Below are positions 22,718 through 36,078 of a stretch of 64,000 bases of DNA, one piece after another (within the stretch, counting starts at the first letter, position 1; the number at the start of each line of letters is the position of its first letter). The DNA lies in assembly GCA_002270565.1 (NCBI GenBank), contig NQMI01000052.1, positions 1-64,000 on the forward strand, given 5' to 3'. The stretch comes from Stenocarpella maydis (lineage: Eukaryota > Ascomycota > Sordariomycetes > Diaporthales > Diaporthaceae). The notes under the pieces are model-generated. The model saw only the letters and a list, made by a program, of their open reading frames with translations. It had not been told where the DNA came from and did no database searches. A program made the position numbers and the translations under genes.

Positions 22718-23013
22718 CTAATTAGTAATTGCTTGGCGCAACTATAGATTGGCAAGAGTGAAGAGACAAGCCCCCATATAACTCCCTAGCTGCACTGCTG
22801 AACGAGAATCGGGAAGCAGAACAGCCAGAGTTATATGCTTATGCTAAGAGCCTAGGGATCTCCTCAACCAAGCCGCAGCATAGCATAAGAAAGGAGGTCA
22901 CCTAGAAGATAATCTCTATCTATCTTATATAAATTACACCTATTACTATTAAATGAGGATCAGGAGATAATATAAGAGGTAATCCATATAAGTAAGATAG
23001 AAGGAGTATATGC

Positions 23014-26000
23014 AACTATATAATAAAATACCTTAACCTATATAAACTAATATAGAAACTATTAAGATGTTAGCTATATTAAACAACCCTAAAGAGAATA
23101 TTCCCAGACCTTCCGGCCAGAATATAGAAAGACCACCTCCTATAGTCACATATAAAGAAATAGCTAAAGGGAGTATAATACCAATCTCAAGGTAGCAATA
23201 ATAGATAAACCCACAATTCTAAGATAAGGATAAGATCAACCTAGAAGAACCACCCTTAGAGATACACCTTACTATATACTTCACATAAGTCCTAATAAAG
23301 GATACCTAACTATAACTACACGGGAATCTACTCCTAGACTCCCTAGTTGAAGACTTTAAGGGGTGGACTACCTACCAATTTAATCAGGTCCCTTATATAT
23401 TCAAGAAAGAGCTACTTCACCTAATTAGTAAAGAGGGAATATAAACACCAGGAGGATCCTATTTAGCAAGAATCATATAACTTATCAAGGCTGGAAAGGC
23501 AAGCTATAGGCAGCTATAGCAAACTCAACAAACCCCACCTAGCCCCATACAAGCCACAACATCACCAGCTAAACAGCAATCAATATAACTCATACAAGTA
23601 ACTATTAAGCCGCATAAATAATAGCAATAATCCTATTCACATAAAGCCCCCCAAACTACACAAGTACAGACAGCAGAAACCTATCCCATACAACAGATAC
23701 CTCCCGGTGCAAGATATATGCAAGAGGTAGGCAATTTCCCATAGCAGCTAGATACCATACTCACTGCACGATCCATCTATATGGATAGTACTCCATATAA
23801 CCTACCTCCAACCCGAATAGTCTATAATGGGCTAATTAACCCCCAAGCTATAGCCAACTTCTATAAGGGATGGAGGAAGGAACGTAACTATACAGGGAGG
23901 CTATACAACCTATTATATAATAAAGTATAAATCTTTATAGAGTACTGCAGAAGATTGCAAATCCAAAAGGATTAATATTATGCAGTCTTCCCAAATATAC
24001 TCTCAAACCATATAAAGGACTTCTACCTCTACTATATAGGCCTGGACAAGACATAGAAGGAAATATATGATCTAATGGATATATACTTTAATATAAATAC
24101 CAATCATAGCTAGTACTGGGCAGATTAGACAACTATATCCTTTATATAAGTCAAAAGGGATAATTTAGAGAAAACACTCACAGAAGTACTAGAGGTACTT
24201 CTCAATAAACTCTAACTCACATAATGGGCCCTAAGAGAGGGATACTAAGGAGAGATTGCACTCCATACAATAGTTTCTCGAGCATATCATATAGTGCTAG
24301 AGCTTAAATATGCCCTAATAAACCAGAAACTAATATGCAAAGCCCTATTTACAAACCTTCAAGTAGCAATCCAAGTTACTATAGAGAGAAACTCAACCCA
24401 ATAATTTATTACCTAAAACAAGGCAAACATTAACTTTATAAATAGAAGGTATATATTAAACTTTAATNAACTATATAATAAAATACCTTAACCTATATAA
24501 ACTAATATAGAAACTATTAAGATATTAGCTATATTAAACAACCCTAAAGAGAATGTTCCCAGACCTTCCGACCAGAATATAGAAAGACTACCTCCTATAG
24601 TTATATATAAAGAAATAGCTAAAGGGAGTATAATACTAATCTTGAGGTGGCAATAATAAATAGACCCATAATTCTGGGATAAGGATGAGATTAACCTAGA
24701 AGAACCACCCTTAGAGATATACCTTACTATATACTTTACATAAGTCCTAATGGAGGACACCTAACTATAACTATACGGGAATCTACTCCTAGACTCCCTA
24801 GTTGAAGACTTTAAGGGGTAGACTACCTACTAATTTAATCAAGTCCCTTATATATTTAATAAAAAGCTACTTTGCCTAATTAGCAAAGAGGGAATAAAAA
24901 TACTAAGAGGATCCTATTTAGCAAGAATCATATAACTTATTGAGGCTAGAAAGGCAAGCTATGGGCAGCCATAGTAAACTTAACAAACCCTACCTAGCCT
25001 CATATAAGCTATAATATTACTAGCTAGATAGCAATTAATATAACCCATATGAGTAACTATTAAGCTATATAAATGATAGTAATAATCCTATTCACATAAA
25101 GCCCCCTAAACTATATAAGTATAAATAGCAGAAACCTATCCTATATGATAGATACCTCCTAATACGAGATATATGCAAGAGGTAGGCAATTTCCTACAGC
25201 AGCTAGATACCATACTTACCGCATGATCCATCTATATAGATGGTGCTCTATATAACCTACCTCCAACCTGAATAGTTTATAACGGGCTAATTAACCCCCA
25301 AGCTATAGCTAACTTCTATAAGGGATGGAGGAAGGAATGTAACTATATAGGGAGGCTATATAATCTATTATATAATAAAGCATAAATCTTTATAAAGTAT
25401 TATAGAAGATTATAAATCCAAGAGGATTAATATTATACAATCTTCCCAGATATACTCTCAGACCATATAAAGGACTTCTACCTTTACTATATAGGCCCAA
25501 ATAAGATATAAAAGGAAATATATAATCTAATAGATATATACTTTAATATAAATACTAATTATAGCTAGTATTAGGCAGATTGGATGACTATATCCTTTAT
25601 ATAAGTTAAAAGGGAGAATCTAGAGAAAATACTTCTAGAAGTACTAGAAGTACTTCTTAATAAACTCTAACTTGCACAACAGGCCCTAGGAGAGAGATAC
25701 TAAAGAGAGATTGCACTCCATATAATAGTTTCCCAAGCATATCATATAATACTAGAGCTTAAATATGCTCTAATAAATTAGAAACTAATATATAAAGCCC
25801 TATTTACAGACCTTCAAGCGGCAATCTAAGTTACTATAGAGAGAAACTCAACCCAANNNNTTTACGTTTACTATATAGGCCCAGATAAGATATAGAAGGA
25901 AATATATAATCTAATAAATATATACTTTAATATAAATACTAATTATAGCTAGTACTAGGTAGATGAAATAACTATATTCTTTATATAAGTTAAAAGGGAG

Positions 26001-29000
26001 AATTTGGAGAATATACTCCCAGAAGTACTAGAGGTACTTCTTAACAAACTCTAACTCATATAACGGGCCCTAGGAGAGGGATACTAAGGAGAGATTGCAC
26101 TCTATATGATAGTTTCCTAAGCATATTATGCGGTACCAGAGCTTAAATATACCCTAATAAACCAGAAACCAATATATAAAGCCCTATTTATAGACCTTTA
26201 AGCGGTAATCCAAGTTGCTATAGAGAGAAACTTAACCTAATAATTTATTACTTAAAATAAGGTAAAAATCAACTTTATAAATAGAAGGTATATATTAAAC
26301 TTTAATAACTGCTAAAAGCCTTTATATAATTGCCCCCAAATCAGCTCTTCATATAATTATTTATAGCCTAATAAGGGCCGGTTTCCATAACAACCCCTTA
26401 TATAACCAGGGCAACAACTATACCTATTATAACAACTATTCAGACCACCTTATACAACAAGCTAACTAAAAAAGTACTTTATGTGCAAGAAGGAAGGGTG
26501 CTGGTCTACTAATCATTCTGAAAAGGAGCGGAGTAATATATAAGGCTAATACCTATAGGCATGCAATAACCTTAATCAGGAACCTCTTTAGGGGGAGGGC
26601 AAATTTCAGTCATTTATACTTAATTATAAGGGGGAGGACCTAAATCTTAACTATATAGAAGACCAACCATAGGATTCATAAGGCTTAGAGGATAAAGATA
26701 TACCCTAATAGCACCTTATTAATGCAGCATTCAATTACTATACAATAGGTAAAGATATCTACTCAGCTCTAAGGACAACTACTACAGAAAGCTTCATACT
26801 ATATAACCTATATAGTATAATATATCAAGGGGAACTCTAGAACACTAGAGCAGCTAAATTTTCAATAGTAGGGAAGCCCTAAATACTAGCATATATATAA
26901 GAGAACTCTAATATAACGATTAACTAGAAGAAGGACACAGCAAGAGTTAAGTTTAAACCAGCAGATATAATTACTTCTATTAGGATAATCAAGCTAAGGA
27001 ACCAACTTAAAGAGACAACCTACTATATTATAGATACCTTAACTCCATTCCTATTCTCACTATATAATGCTAACAGACTAAAGGCCTACTTTAATAATAT
27101 TGCAAATATTATTATATAAGGGAATACCTTACTCCCAGTTATATAAAAATAGGGATATACTTTCTTCAACCTTAGCTATATGGAGGCCGGAGCCTTTCTT
27201 ACTAAACCTCAGCTATAGCAACTTTATAAGCGCTTTAGCTATCCCTATATGGAGAAACTATACAGACTTCTCAGAAGTACAGGGTATAATGATATTAAGG
27301 AAGCTATTCTAAAGAGAATTAAGAAATTCTACTACTACTACTAGATATACAACCTAGCCCCAAGATAATTCAAATTCTCTATTAAAGATAAAAGCCACTT
27401 TAATTATAAAGTAGTAATTAATATTATACAACTTAAAGAGAAGAACGCCCTATATATAATCAATATAAACATAAACTTTTAAGCAGTAATATTCCTTAGA
27501 TCTATATCCGCATAAGATACCTAGGATGCACTCTATAAATGCTAAATTTGCACCTATATCAGCCTATCTAATTACATTATATACAACCTAAGGATAAACT
27601 TCACATTAGAGGAGTTCTATATAAATACAAAGATCATAGGGATCTTATACAAAGAGATACTAGTAGAGGCATACTGGGCTATAGGGAATGTTAAGCAGTC
27701 ATATAGACCTCTAAAAAGGGCATATAAAATCCTTCATATAGAGATTAATAAAGCTATAAATAATAAGATAATCCTACAGATAGCAATCAAGGCCCTAAAC
27801 AATATAGCTAGGCCAAGTAGACTCATACCAACCCTTCTAGTATTTAGTACCTACCCTCAAGTCTCATACAAATCTCCACTATCTCTAGATATTACCCAAA
27901 GGGCAAGAGCCATACAAAAGGCTATAAAGATACTTTAAACCATCCATATAGAAATCAAGGTTAGCCATGCAATCAATACTAGGAATGGACCAGATACCCA
28001 TACTATACTATCCTTACCCCTTTAAAGTAAAGTTCTTATCTAGAGAGAAAACAAAGGCTAGAGAGAACCATATAAGCTGGAAGCTATCCATGGGCACACT
28101 ATAATAATCAGTATAATAAATAAACCTATATAATTCCAGGCTATATATACCAAACCATACCTTTATATAGCTGAACCAGCCGTATAGGACAACCTGGATG
28201 TACGAGAAGCCATCACCATACAACAGCCAACCCAAGCCAGGAAGAGAGGCAGACCTAGGAAGGAAGCTACCCAGGTGCAGCCGAATTAGCGCGGCAGACC
28301 CAGGAGAGCAACCACACAATATACATATCTATCAACTATACAACTACCAGCAACTACTTTCTTAACCCAAAAAGAAAGGGACTTATACAACCTAACCATC
28401 AAGCTAAGGGAAGATAATATCATCACCAGCCCAAGCAAGCCATTTAAAGAATCCAATGCCCTTAAGATTAACGCTCTAGCTAGTAAAAATATATTTAAAT
28501 TTATAAAGTATAACCTAAAGATATATAAACATCTAAGAATCTTTAATATGCAAATAATATGAGAAGTTAAGAATAGATTAACCAAGCCGATTAAGAAATC
28601 AAGGCTAGTTATATAAGGCTTTAGGGATAAAGAGAAACATATAATACTAATACAAGCCCCAACCATCTAGAGGATAAGCTAGAGACTGATTCTAGCCCTA
28701 GGGCTAATACTTATTTAATTATACGGATGCCAAGGCAAACTGCAGGATATCACATAAGCTTATACCCAAGCTAAAGATATACTAACCCATATGATCATTA
28801 TATAACTACCCCTAGAGCTTAGGGACAGATACCCCCCAGATACAATCCTCATTATTAGGAAACCACTGTATGGCCTAGCTGAGGCAGGCCTGTATTAGTA
28901 TAAAACCTACCACACCCACCATATAGAGGCCCTGAAAATGAAGATCTCTATATATAACCCGTGCCTCCTATTTACCACTAATGGGCTATATAACTTTAGC

Positions 29001-29990
29001 ATCTTAAAGATGCAGATAGATAATACCTTCTTCTTTATAATACTAACGTTCTCTAAGAGGGAGGAAGATAAGCTAAGAAAGAAAAAGTTCCATATAAAGC
29101 TAAAGGAAGTTCTAATACCTAAAAAGCTAATAGAATTTAATAGTAGAAGGATTAAGTTAGATAAAGAAAATATCTTATTTATATAAAAAGGATAAGCTGC
29201 ATGATTAGAACTAATTAACCCCCATATAGATGATGCAGCCCAGCAGTATATTGCCCAGAGAGCCTAAGGGGCATATATTGCCTTAATCTGCTAACTAGAG
29301 TCATTATATAATCTTTCTATAGCTATATAAATTAGGGATCCTAAGGAGAAAGATATGAATGTATGAATTAAGTAGCAGAAGGAGAACCCTAATAGGGGGA
29401 TTAAATTCATACCACTTAATTTGAGCTATATAAAGCTCTATATCCTTACGGATAGATCCTTTACTAATAATAAGGACCTTAACTTACAGCTAGGATTTAT
29501 TATTACTATAGTGATGGAAGAAGACCGTATGGAGACTGACTTCAAGATCTATGGAAATATTATCCACTAGAGCTTGATAAAGTGCAAGCAAGTTATACAA
29601 AGCATACTAGCAAGCAAGCTATACAGAATAATAATAGGGTTTAATAGCAGCATGGCACTTAGTATGATAATTAACCGAATCTTTAACTGTCTAGAGGTGC
29701 TAAGAATACCAGTAGTAATCTGTATAGACTTATAATCACTATATAAATGCCTGGTAAAGCTTAATATAACTAATAAGAAGAGGCTAATAATTAATATCAT
29801 ATCACTAAGAGAAGCATATAAGAGGAAGGAGATATTAGAAGTATAATGGATTAATGGGAAGGATAACCCAGCAGATACTTATATGAAGAAAGTCCCAAAT
29901 GAAGCACTGGAGCAGCTAATCACGATAAACACCCTAAGGATTAGAGTTGAGGCATATATTAAGCGCCTAGATAGAAAGAAGTAGGTAATC
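23014..29990 (+). pseudogene. Copia gag-pol, RIP-damaged and with gag segment repeated
   Basis: Gag-like sequence at 23014-24467 recurs at 24469-25856 in a more mutated form. Its 3' part recurs again at 25861-26300. A Cys-rich CKKEGCW...H knuckle lies near 26470-26540. Integrase (about 27320-28150) shows FKFSIKD, VVINI and a YIIYNL segment corresponding to the family's IVHD region. Reverse transcriptase lies around 28480-29190, with DPCLLF-like NPCLLFTT and MQIDNTFF. RNase H, at about 29550-29960, shows NPADTYMKK. Numerous stops sit at expected Gln, Trp and Arg codons. Catalytic Asp residues are changed to Asn in places. Confidence 0.85.
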
Positions 29991-30512
29991 TATATAAAAA
30001 GGATGAGGAAATTTTATTAAACGAGTTAAAGAAGAAGAAGTAATTATATAAACACATACCAAAGGTTTATATATAGGTATGTATGTATTATACAATAAAG
30101 AAAGGAAGAAGGGAAGAAAAAGAAAGAGAGAGAGAAAGGAAGAGGTTTTATATTAGGGAGGAAGTATATAGCACTAGCATCCCTAGCTAGCAATAAGTTA
30201 GTCATACAAGTAAGTAACTTATAAAGGAGACATCTTACTAAGGATATACTTCTTTTGCTCCTTTTATATATATGAAGAGCTATAGAGTAAGAATGATGAG
30301 GGAAGTATAAGTGGTTAGAAGTGGAAAAAATGTTGGATAACAACTAATATCAGCCAAGTAGTTAGAGGTTGCAAGCAATATATGAAGTAAAAAGCAGTAC
30401 AACCTGTAGGAGGAGAGAAGGGGAATTTCATTAAGAAGGAAGGTATACAAGCAGTTCAACCTGCTTAAAGGCTAAAAGAAAGATATATAATTACAAAAGA
30501 AAAGATCCCTAG

Positions 30513-30717
30513 TGTTGGAATAGCACTTAGGATTGCATATCAGTATGGGGATAAGGTGGCTTAGTTAGCCACCTAGGTACCGCATGGAGGCCTTAAGCCC
30601 CTACCGTGTGCTTCCCCTCCCTCGTTTCAGAACCTAAATAGATCATCAAATAACAGAACCAATTTGACAACCACTGTACATATGTACCAACAGCCATATG
30701 GCAAAGGCCATTCAACA
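30513..30717 (+). repeat. Copia 3' LTR
   Basis: TGTTGGAATAGCACTTAGG to GGCCATTCAACA; 205 bp, followed at once by the ATATG duplication. Confidence 0.9.
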
Positions 30718-31110
30718 ATATGAGAATATTATGGGCCATTTGTTATAATTTATTGAATTTAAATGAGTTAGATTATATAGAAAAGGAAGAGGCTGAGATT
30801 AAATGTGTGCGGATTAATGAGTAATCTACTGAGGTTGCGCATTATAACTCTATAGAGGAGGCTGGTGGAATGGTAGCATAAGAGGCGTGATTGCATTCTA
30901 TAAGTAAGATAGGGGTTTTTAATTGCAGTATAATAATAGATAAGAATACTAATTTATTAAGGTTGCTCAATATTGATTTAGAGGGGAATATTCCTGTGAG
31001 TAGCTTGTTTGATAGTTAAAGTTTTGGTTTGGTTAGGTCCCTTAGGTCATCTAGTATATCTTATGGATTCCTATGGTTGGCTAAGTGAGGTTATCTTATA
31101 GCGGATCAGG
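30718..31110 (+). pseudogene. Retrotransposon gag-like fragment, right part
   Basis: Directly after the copia element. A plus-strand frame from 30720 reads an acidic helical segment (LDYIEKEEAEIKCVRINE) and, after one stop, further in-frame sequence (STEVAHYNSIEEAGG). Looks like the continuation of the fragment ending at 22507. The exact family was not established. Confidence 0.45.
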
Positions 31111-34100
31111 TATGGAATTATTTAAGTTTATTTTTATAATGCATTAGGTTTTTTTCTAGTTCCTATATATTTTTTATTTAAATTATAGCCTTTCTATTTA
31201 ATAATGTACTTTATTATTCCCTAGTATTATGTTAAGTTTATAATTATTTCTACTTTATATTCCTTATTATATTTATTAATAATCTTAATTTATATTTTAA
31301 GTTTTATATTTTAAGGTATTAATTTTAATACTAAAATGTAAAAATTCGGGTATTATTCTATTCTCTAAGGTAATAAAAGTATCTAATTAGTGTCTAAGAA
31401 TTTCTCTGAAATCCTAAAGAGGCTAATTTTCTTATAGTTAAGTTTATTACTAGGCTGCTTAGTTTTAATATTTTATTATATAAGGTAAACTTTATCTCCC
31501 TTTTTAAGAATTGATTCCTTAATGTTTTTCTAATTTATGTATTTTATTATTTATTTTTATATAAAAGAAAGTTCTTCCTAAATATCTTATTAGATTTATC
31601 TAATTTATGTTACTTTTCGTTCTACTAATTCTACTAGTATAGTATCTAGTAATAACTTATAGTATACTCAAGGCTTATATTTATAGAGTATAAAGAAAGG
31701 TAACTGTTTAGTTATACTAAAGGTTATATTATTATAAGCAAATTAAATCATTCCATCTATTTATCTATTTATAAATATACTATTTTTAAGAGTTTATATT
31801 TTACTTTAAGTTACTTTATTAATAACTTCTAAAATTTTAATATAAAGAGCTTATCTCCATTCAAGATAATCTTATACAGCATTCTATAATTGCTTATAAT
31901 AATTTATAAGAATGTATATGCGAGTTCTTCTATTATACTAGCTTCCTTATATAGTATAAAGTATATATACTTGCTTAGTTTATAAACTATTATTAGAATG
32001 CTATTATATAGTATTTTAGTTAAGGGTTCTTATAAGAGGGGTAGCTTAATGATAAAGTCTAAACTAATAAATAACCATATGGTTATAGGTACTAGTAGGG
32101 GTTTTAATAATCTATATAGTATATACCTGAAGGCCTTATTTTTATTATATAAGTTATACTTACTGATAATATTCCTAACTTTTTCTCTAAAGTTAGGGAT
32201 CTAGTGATTTTATTAGATCCTTTTAGTAGATATTATAATTCCTTAGTAGCTATATACTAATATTTTATATATTTTTTAGATGAACTTATATTATTTCTTT
32301 AGATCTATAGGAGTCCTTTAGGTTTGGAAGTTGACTCTAATTATAGTATTAAGTTCTTATTTAAAAATAAAGCTTCTATCTTCCCAAGTTTTAAATACTA
32401 TCCATGTTATAAGTAAATCTTTATTTTCATAGTCTGGTCTTCTGCTAGGTATATCTACTTTAGTATTCTTAACTCTATCTATATGGATAACCTTAATACT
32501 AAATTATAATCAGAGCTTTATATATTTAATTTATTATTTATTAAGAGTCTTAGTTATCAATAAGGTTATAAGATTTTTATAATCTATATAGAGCTTAATC
32601 TATTTCTTAGCTTTAATAAGGTAGTATTACCATTCTTAAAATGTGTATATAATTGCCATAAATTCCTTATTTAGTATAGTATATCTGATTTTTAGTCTAC
32701 TGAATTTATTGTTAAAGTTTGTAATGATATATATTCTGCCTTAGTTATCCTTCTAAGTAAGTTGTCCACTTATAGCATTATTAAATGTATCTATATAAAC
32801 TTTAAATTTTTTCTTAAGGTCTGCCTCTTTTAGTATAGGGTCTTTTATAATTTTATCCTTAAGTATTTAGAAAGCTTATTATTCTAATTCTATTTATCTA
32901 AATATAAGATACTTTTTTATAAAGTCTAAAAGAGGTTTTATAATATCACTATATTATATAATAAATTATCTATAGAAGTTAATATATCTCAGGAATGCTT
33001 TAATATCCTTAATATTAATTAGCATTAGCTATTCCTTAATTACTTTAACTTTACCTTCTTGCATTTCAATATTTTTTAGTTTAATTATATATTTAAGATA
33101 GTTAACTTTCTAAGAGTGCTATTTATATTTCTCTAGTTTTATAAGAATGTTTATATTCTAAAGCTTTTATAGTACTTTCTTAATATATTCCCCGTAAACT
33201 TTAAGGTTTTGTAAGAAGATAAGAATATTATTAAAGTAAGTAATAATAAGGATAACTAAGTATTTATATAAGGTATAGTTAACTATTTCTTAAAATAAAG
33301 CTAGTATATTAGTTAATCTAAAGAGTATAATTATTATTTTATAATATCTATAGTATATTCTAAATGCTATGTTCTATTCTTCTTTCTTTTTAATTTAAAT
33401 AAGGTTATATTTATACTTTAAATTGGGTACTATAAACTATTTTACTCCTTTAAATTAATTTTTAAGTTTTTTAATAAGAGGAAGGGGATATTAGTTTTTA
33501 GTTATAATATTACTAAATTACTAATAATTAATATATAGTTATAGTTTGCAATTTCTTTTTAATATAAAGATAATTAGATATCTTACTAGTAATTATAATA
33601 ATCTAATAAATCCTTTCTTAAGGTTCTTATTAAGGTACTTCCTAAGTACCCTAAGTTATTTTTTATTAAGTCTATAAATAAGTTTAAACCATAATATGAT
33701 CTCTAATTTTAAGGGTATCTTATAATCTTATCATATGTATTATAGTAATATTATATTAAGTTTCTCTTCAAATACTTTTTCAAACTTATAGTATTCTCTT
33801 AATATTTCTCTTTATTTCTTCTCTTAAGTAGAGGAGGTATTACTATATCTATTACTAGTATATAATATATTAATTAGTCGGTTGGGGTTTCTATAAGTTA
33901 GTCTTTAGCAAACTAAGGTTTCACTTCTAGGAGTAATGATCTCCTAATTAACTTTAGCCTTTCTATAAGGTACTTAAGAGATTTAATCCTTCTCTATTCT
34001 TTTTAAGCTAGGTCTTCTGCCTACTTATAGAGGTATCTATAAGTCCATTTAAGTGCATTATCTATTCGCTATCCTTAGTAATATAACTCCTTCCTATACT

Positions 34101-34690
34101 ATTAATTGCAACCTTCTTCTAGGGAATAATATTATCCTAAAAGATCTACTAAATAATTTTATTAATTTAGGGATTTATAATATATAGCTATAAAAGTCCT
34201 AATATTAAGTTATAATATAGTATATTTATAATATACTATATTTATAATATATAGGGTTATAAAAGTAGTATATTTTTAAATTAAAATAAGTATATAATTA
34301 ATCTTTATATTAATTATTCTATTTCTATATCCCACTTTTATACCTTCTATAATATTAAATTTGTAATGGTCTTCCTTCTAATACTATAAGATTTAATCTC
34401 TATTAATAATACTTAGTAATATAAAGTTACCCGAAGTACTACTATCTAATAGTATACTATATATTTTCCTATTAATTCTTACTTTTAAAATAATATATAT
34501 ATAACTTTTATAAATTACATATAAGAACTAGTAGTCTATAATTCATCATTATTCCTCTGTAGATAATCTTTATCTTCTCTCTACTTCTATTATTTATATA
34601 TTAAGCATTATTATTACTAGTCATATTATCATTCTATTTCCTTATACTAAAGAAGGAGTTTCTTATACAGATAGATAGAGCATCTAGTTA
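31111..34690 (-). pseudogene. Gypsy (chromodomain family) pol remnant, minus strand
   Basis: On the minus strand, reverse-transcriptase motifs occur at about 33040-33300, downstream of the YLDD position: a segment matching the family's ILIFS, then VNYLGYI-like and EMQ. The integrase C-terminal segment (KKGDKVYLI and then RISEKFLDT) lies at about 31370-31560. The latter matches the plus-strand sequence at 35330-35480, so the two belong to one family in opposite orientation. Heavy RIP: TAA/TAG at former CAA/CAG and Asp-to-Asn changes. Confidence 0.7.
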
Positions 34691-34699
34691 ACTTATATG

Positions 34700-34797
34700 C
34701 CCATACTCTATTATCTCGTTATCTTGCGTCTGCGGGGTTGTGTCGTGGCAGCTGGTCCTGATTACCCTAGGTCCTGGGGTGCCATCATGTTGGTTCA
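34700..34797 (+). repeat. LTR-end fragment of the second gypsy family
   Basis: CTGCGGGGTTGTGTCGTGG...GGTTCATAACA is the less mutated version of the end of the LTR at 21606-22074. Only the last ~100 bp are present. GC content is far higher than on either side, so it escaped or predates little RIP. Confidence 0.6.
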
Positions 34798-35780
34798 TAA
34801 CATATAACTCTTATAATAAGAATAAGATAGCAATATATAAACCTTATAAATTACTAAAGCCCCTAATAATACTAGCAGCTATATAGTTATCTATTAGCCT
34901 AAATTTTACTACTAAGCTACCCCTTTTATAAAAACTCTTGATTAAAATACTATATACTAGTATTCTAATAATAGTTTATAGATTAAGTAAATATATATAC
35001 TTTATACTATATAAAATAGTTAATATAGTAAAAGAACTTATATATATATTCTTAAGGATTCCTATAAGTAATTATAAGTTATTAAATAAATTTATCTTAG
35101 ATAAAGATAAGCTCTTTATATTAAACTTTTAGAAGTTACTAATAACGCAGCTTAAAGCAAAATATAAGCTTATAATAATAGCATATTATAAGTTACTATT
35201 AGATAATATAATTCCTAAATTAGTAGAATAAAAAGTAATATAAATTAAATTAATCTAAATAAATGTTTAAGATAAACTTTTTTTATAAGAATAAATAATA
35301 AAATACATAAATTAGAAAAACAATGAAAAGATTAATTTTTATAAGGAAGATAAAATCTATCTCCTGAAATAAAATATTAAAATTAAGTAATCTAATAATA
35401 AGCTTAATTATAAGGAAATAGAACCCTTTAAAATTTCAAAGAAACTCTTAAATACTGACTCTAAACTCTTATTATATAAAGGAATGTAATAATATCTAGT
35501 TTTTTGTATTTTACTACTAAAATTAATACATGAAAAGGCAGAAGTTAAAATATAAATTAAAACCCTTAAAAATTATAATAAAAGATATAAAGTAAAAATA
35601 ATTATAAACTCTAGATAATACTAGAAAACTATAGAATATCTCATTAAGTGGAAGGGTTATAACTTAAGTAAAAATATTTACGAACTAAAAGAAAACTTAG
35701 TATATTATTAGAGTAGGCTTAGGCACTATTACTCTCAATCTGCTATAGATTAACCTCCTAAAGCTTGAAACATAACCTTA
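34798..35780 (+). pseudogene. Gypsy integrase and chromodomain remnant, plus strand
   Basis: An open stretch at 34938-35132 reads ILIIVYRLSKYIYFILYK and LLNKFILDKDKLF, corresponding to the integrase core around the first two catalytic Asp positions (VDR now VYR). Further on, KDKIYLL matches the GPF/linker region. At about 35600-35710 a chromodomain reads IEYLIKWKGYNLSKN, then YELKENL. A chromodomain at the integrase C-terminus defines chromoviruses (Ty3/gypsy lineage) that target heterochromatin. RIP stops are frequent. Confidence 0.8.
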
Positions 35781-35899
35781 AATAAAATAAGCCCTAATTA
35801 TTTAAAAACAATATAAATAAAATATCTACCAGACTTATATAATAGCTTTAGAATTAAACTAATTATATACCTAATCAGTATTAATATTAACTAGTTAAA

Positions 35900-36078
35900 A
35901 AGGTCTACTAGTTAAGGAATTAACTAGTAAGCAGCTATATATATAAAATCTACTAGTTAATAGATTAACTAGTAAAACACTACTAAATTAATTAATAACT
36001 TAATTAGGCAAGAAAATCTACTACTTAATAACCCAATTAAATAAGAAAATCTACTAGTTACAAGATTTACTAGTAAAA
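35900..36078. repeat. Hairpin-forming ACTAGT repeats
   Basis: Three spaced short palindromes. Two have 9-bp arms TACTAGTTA/TAACTAGTA with 6-base loops (about 35907-35930 and 35950-35974). A third has 7-bp arms around a longer loop (about 36052-36075). A diverged unit lies between them. Confidence 0.75.

Larger units (their letters stand above)
22513..30717 (+). mobile_element. Ty1/copia LTR retrotransposon with both LTRs, TSD ATATG
   Basis: Two 205-bp LTRs (22513-22717 and 30513-30717) in the same orientation are flanked by a perfect 5-bp duplication ATATG (22508-22512 and 30718-30722). The inside reads gag, zinc knuckle, integrase, reverse transcriptase, RNase H on the plus strand: the copia order. 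Length is 8.2 kb, inflated because gag sequence occurs about three times around assembly gaps at 24468 and 25857-25860. Stops and C-to-T/G-to-A changes show it is dead. Confidence 0.9.
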
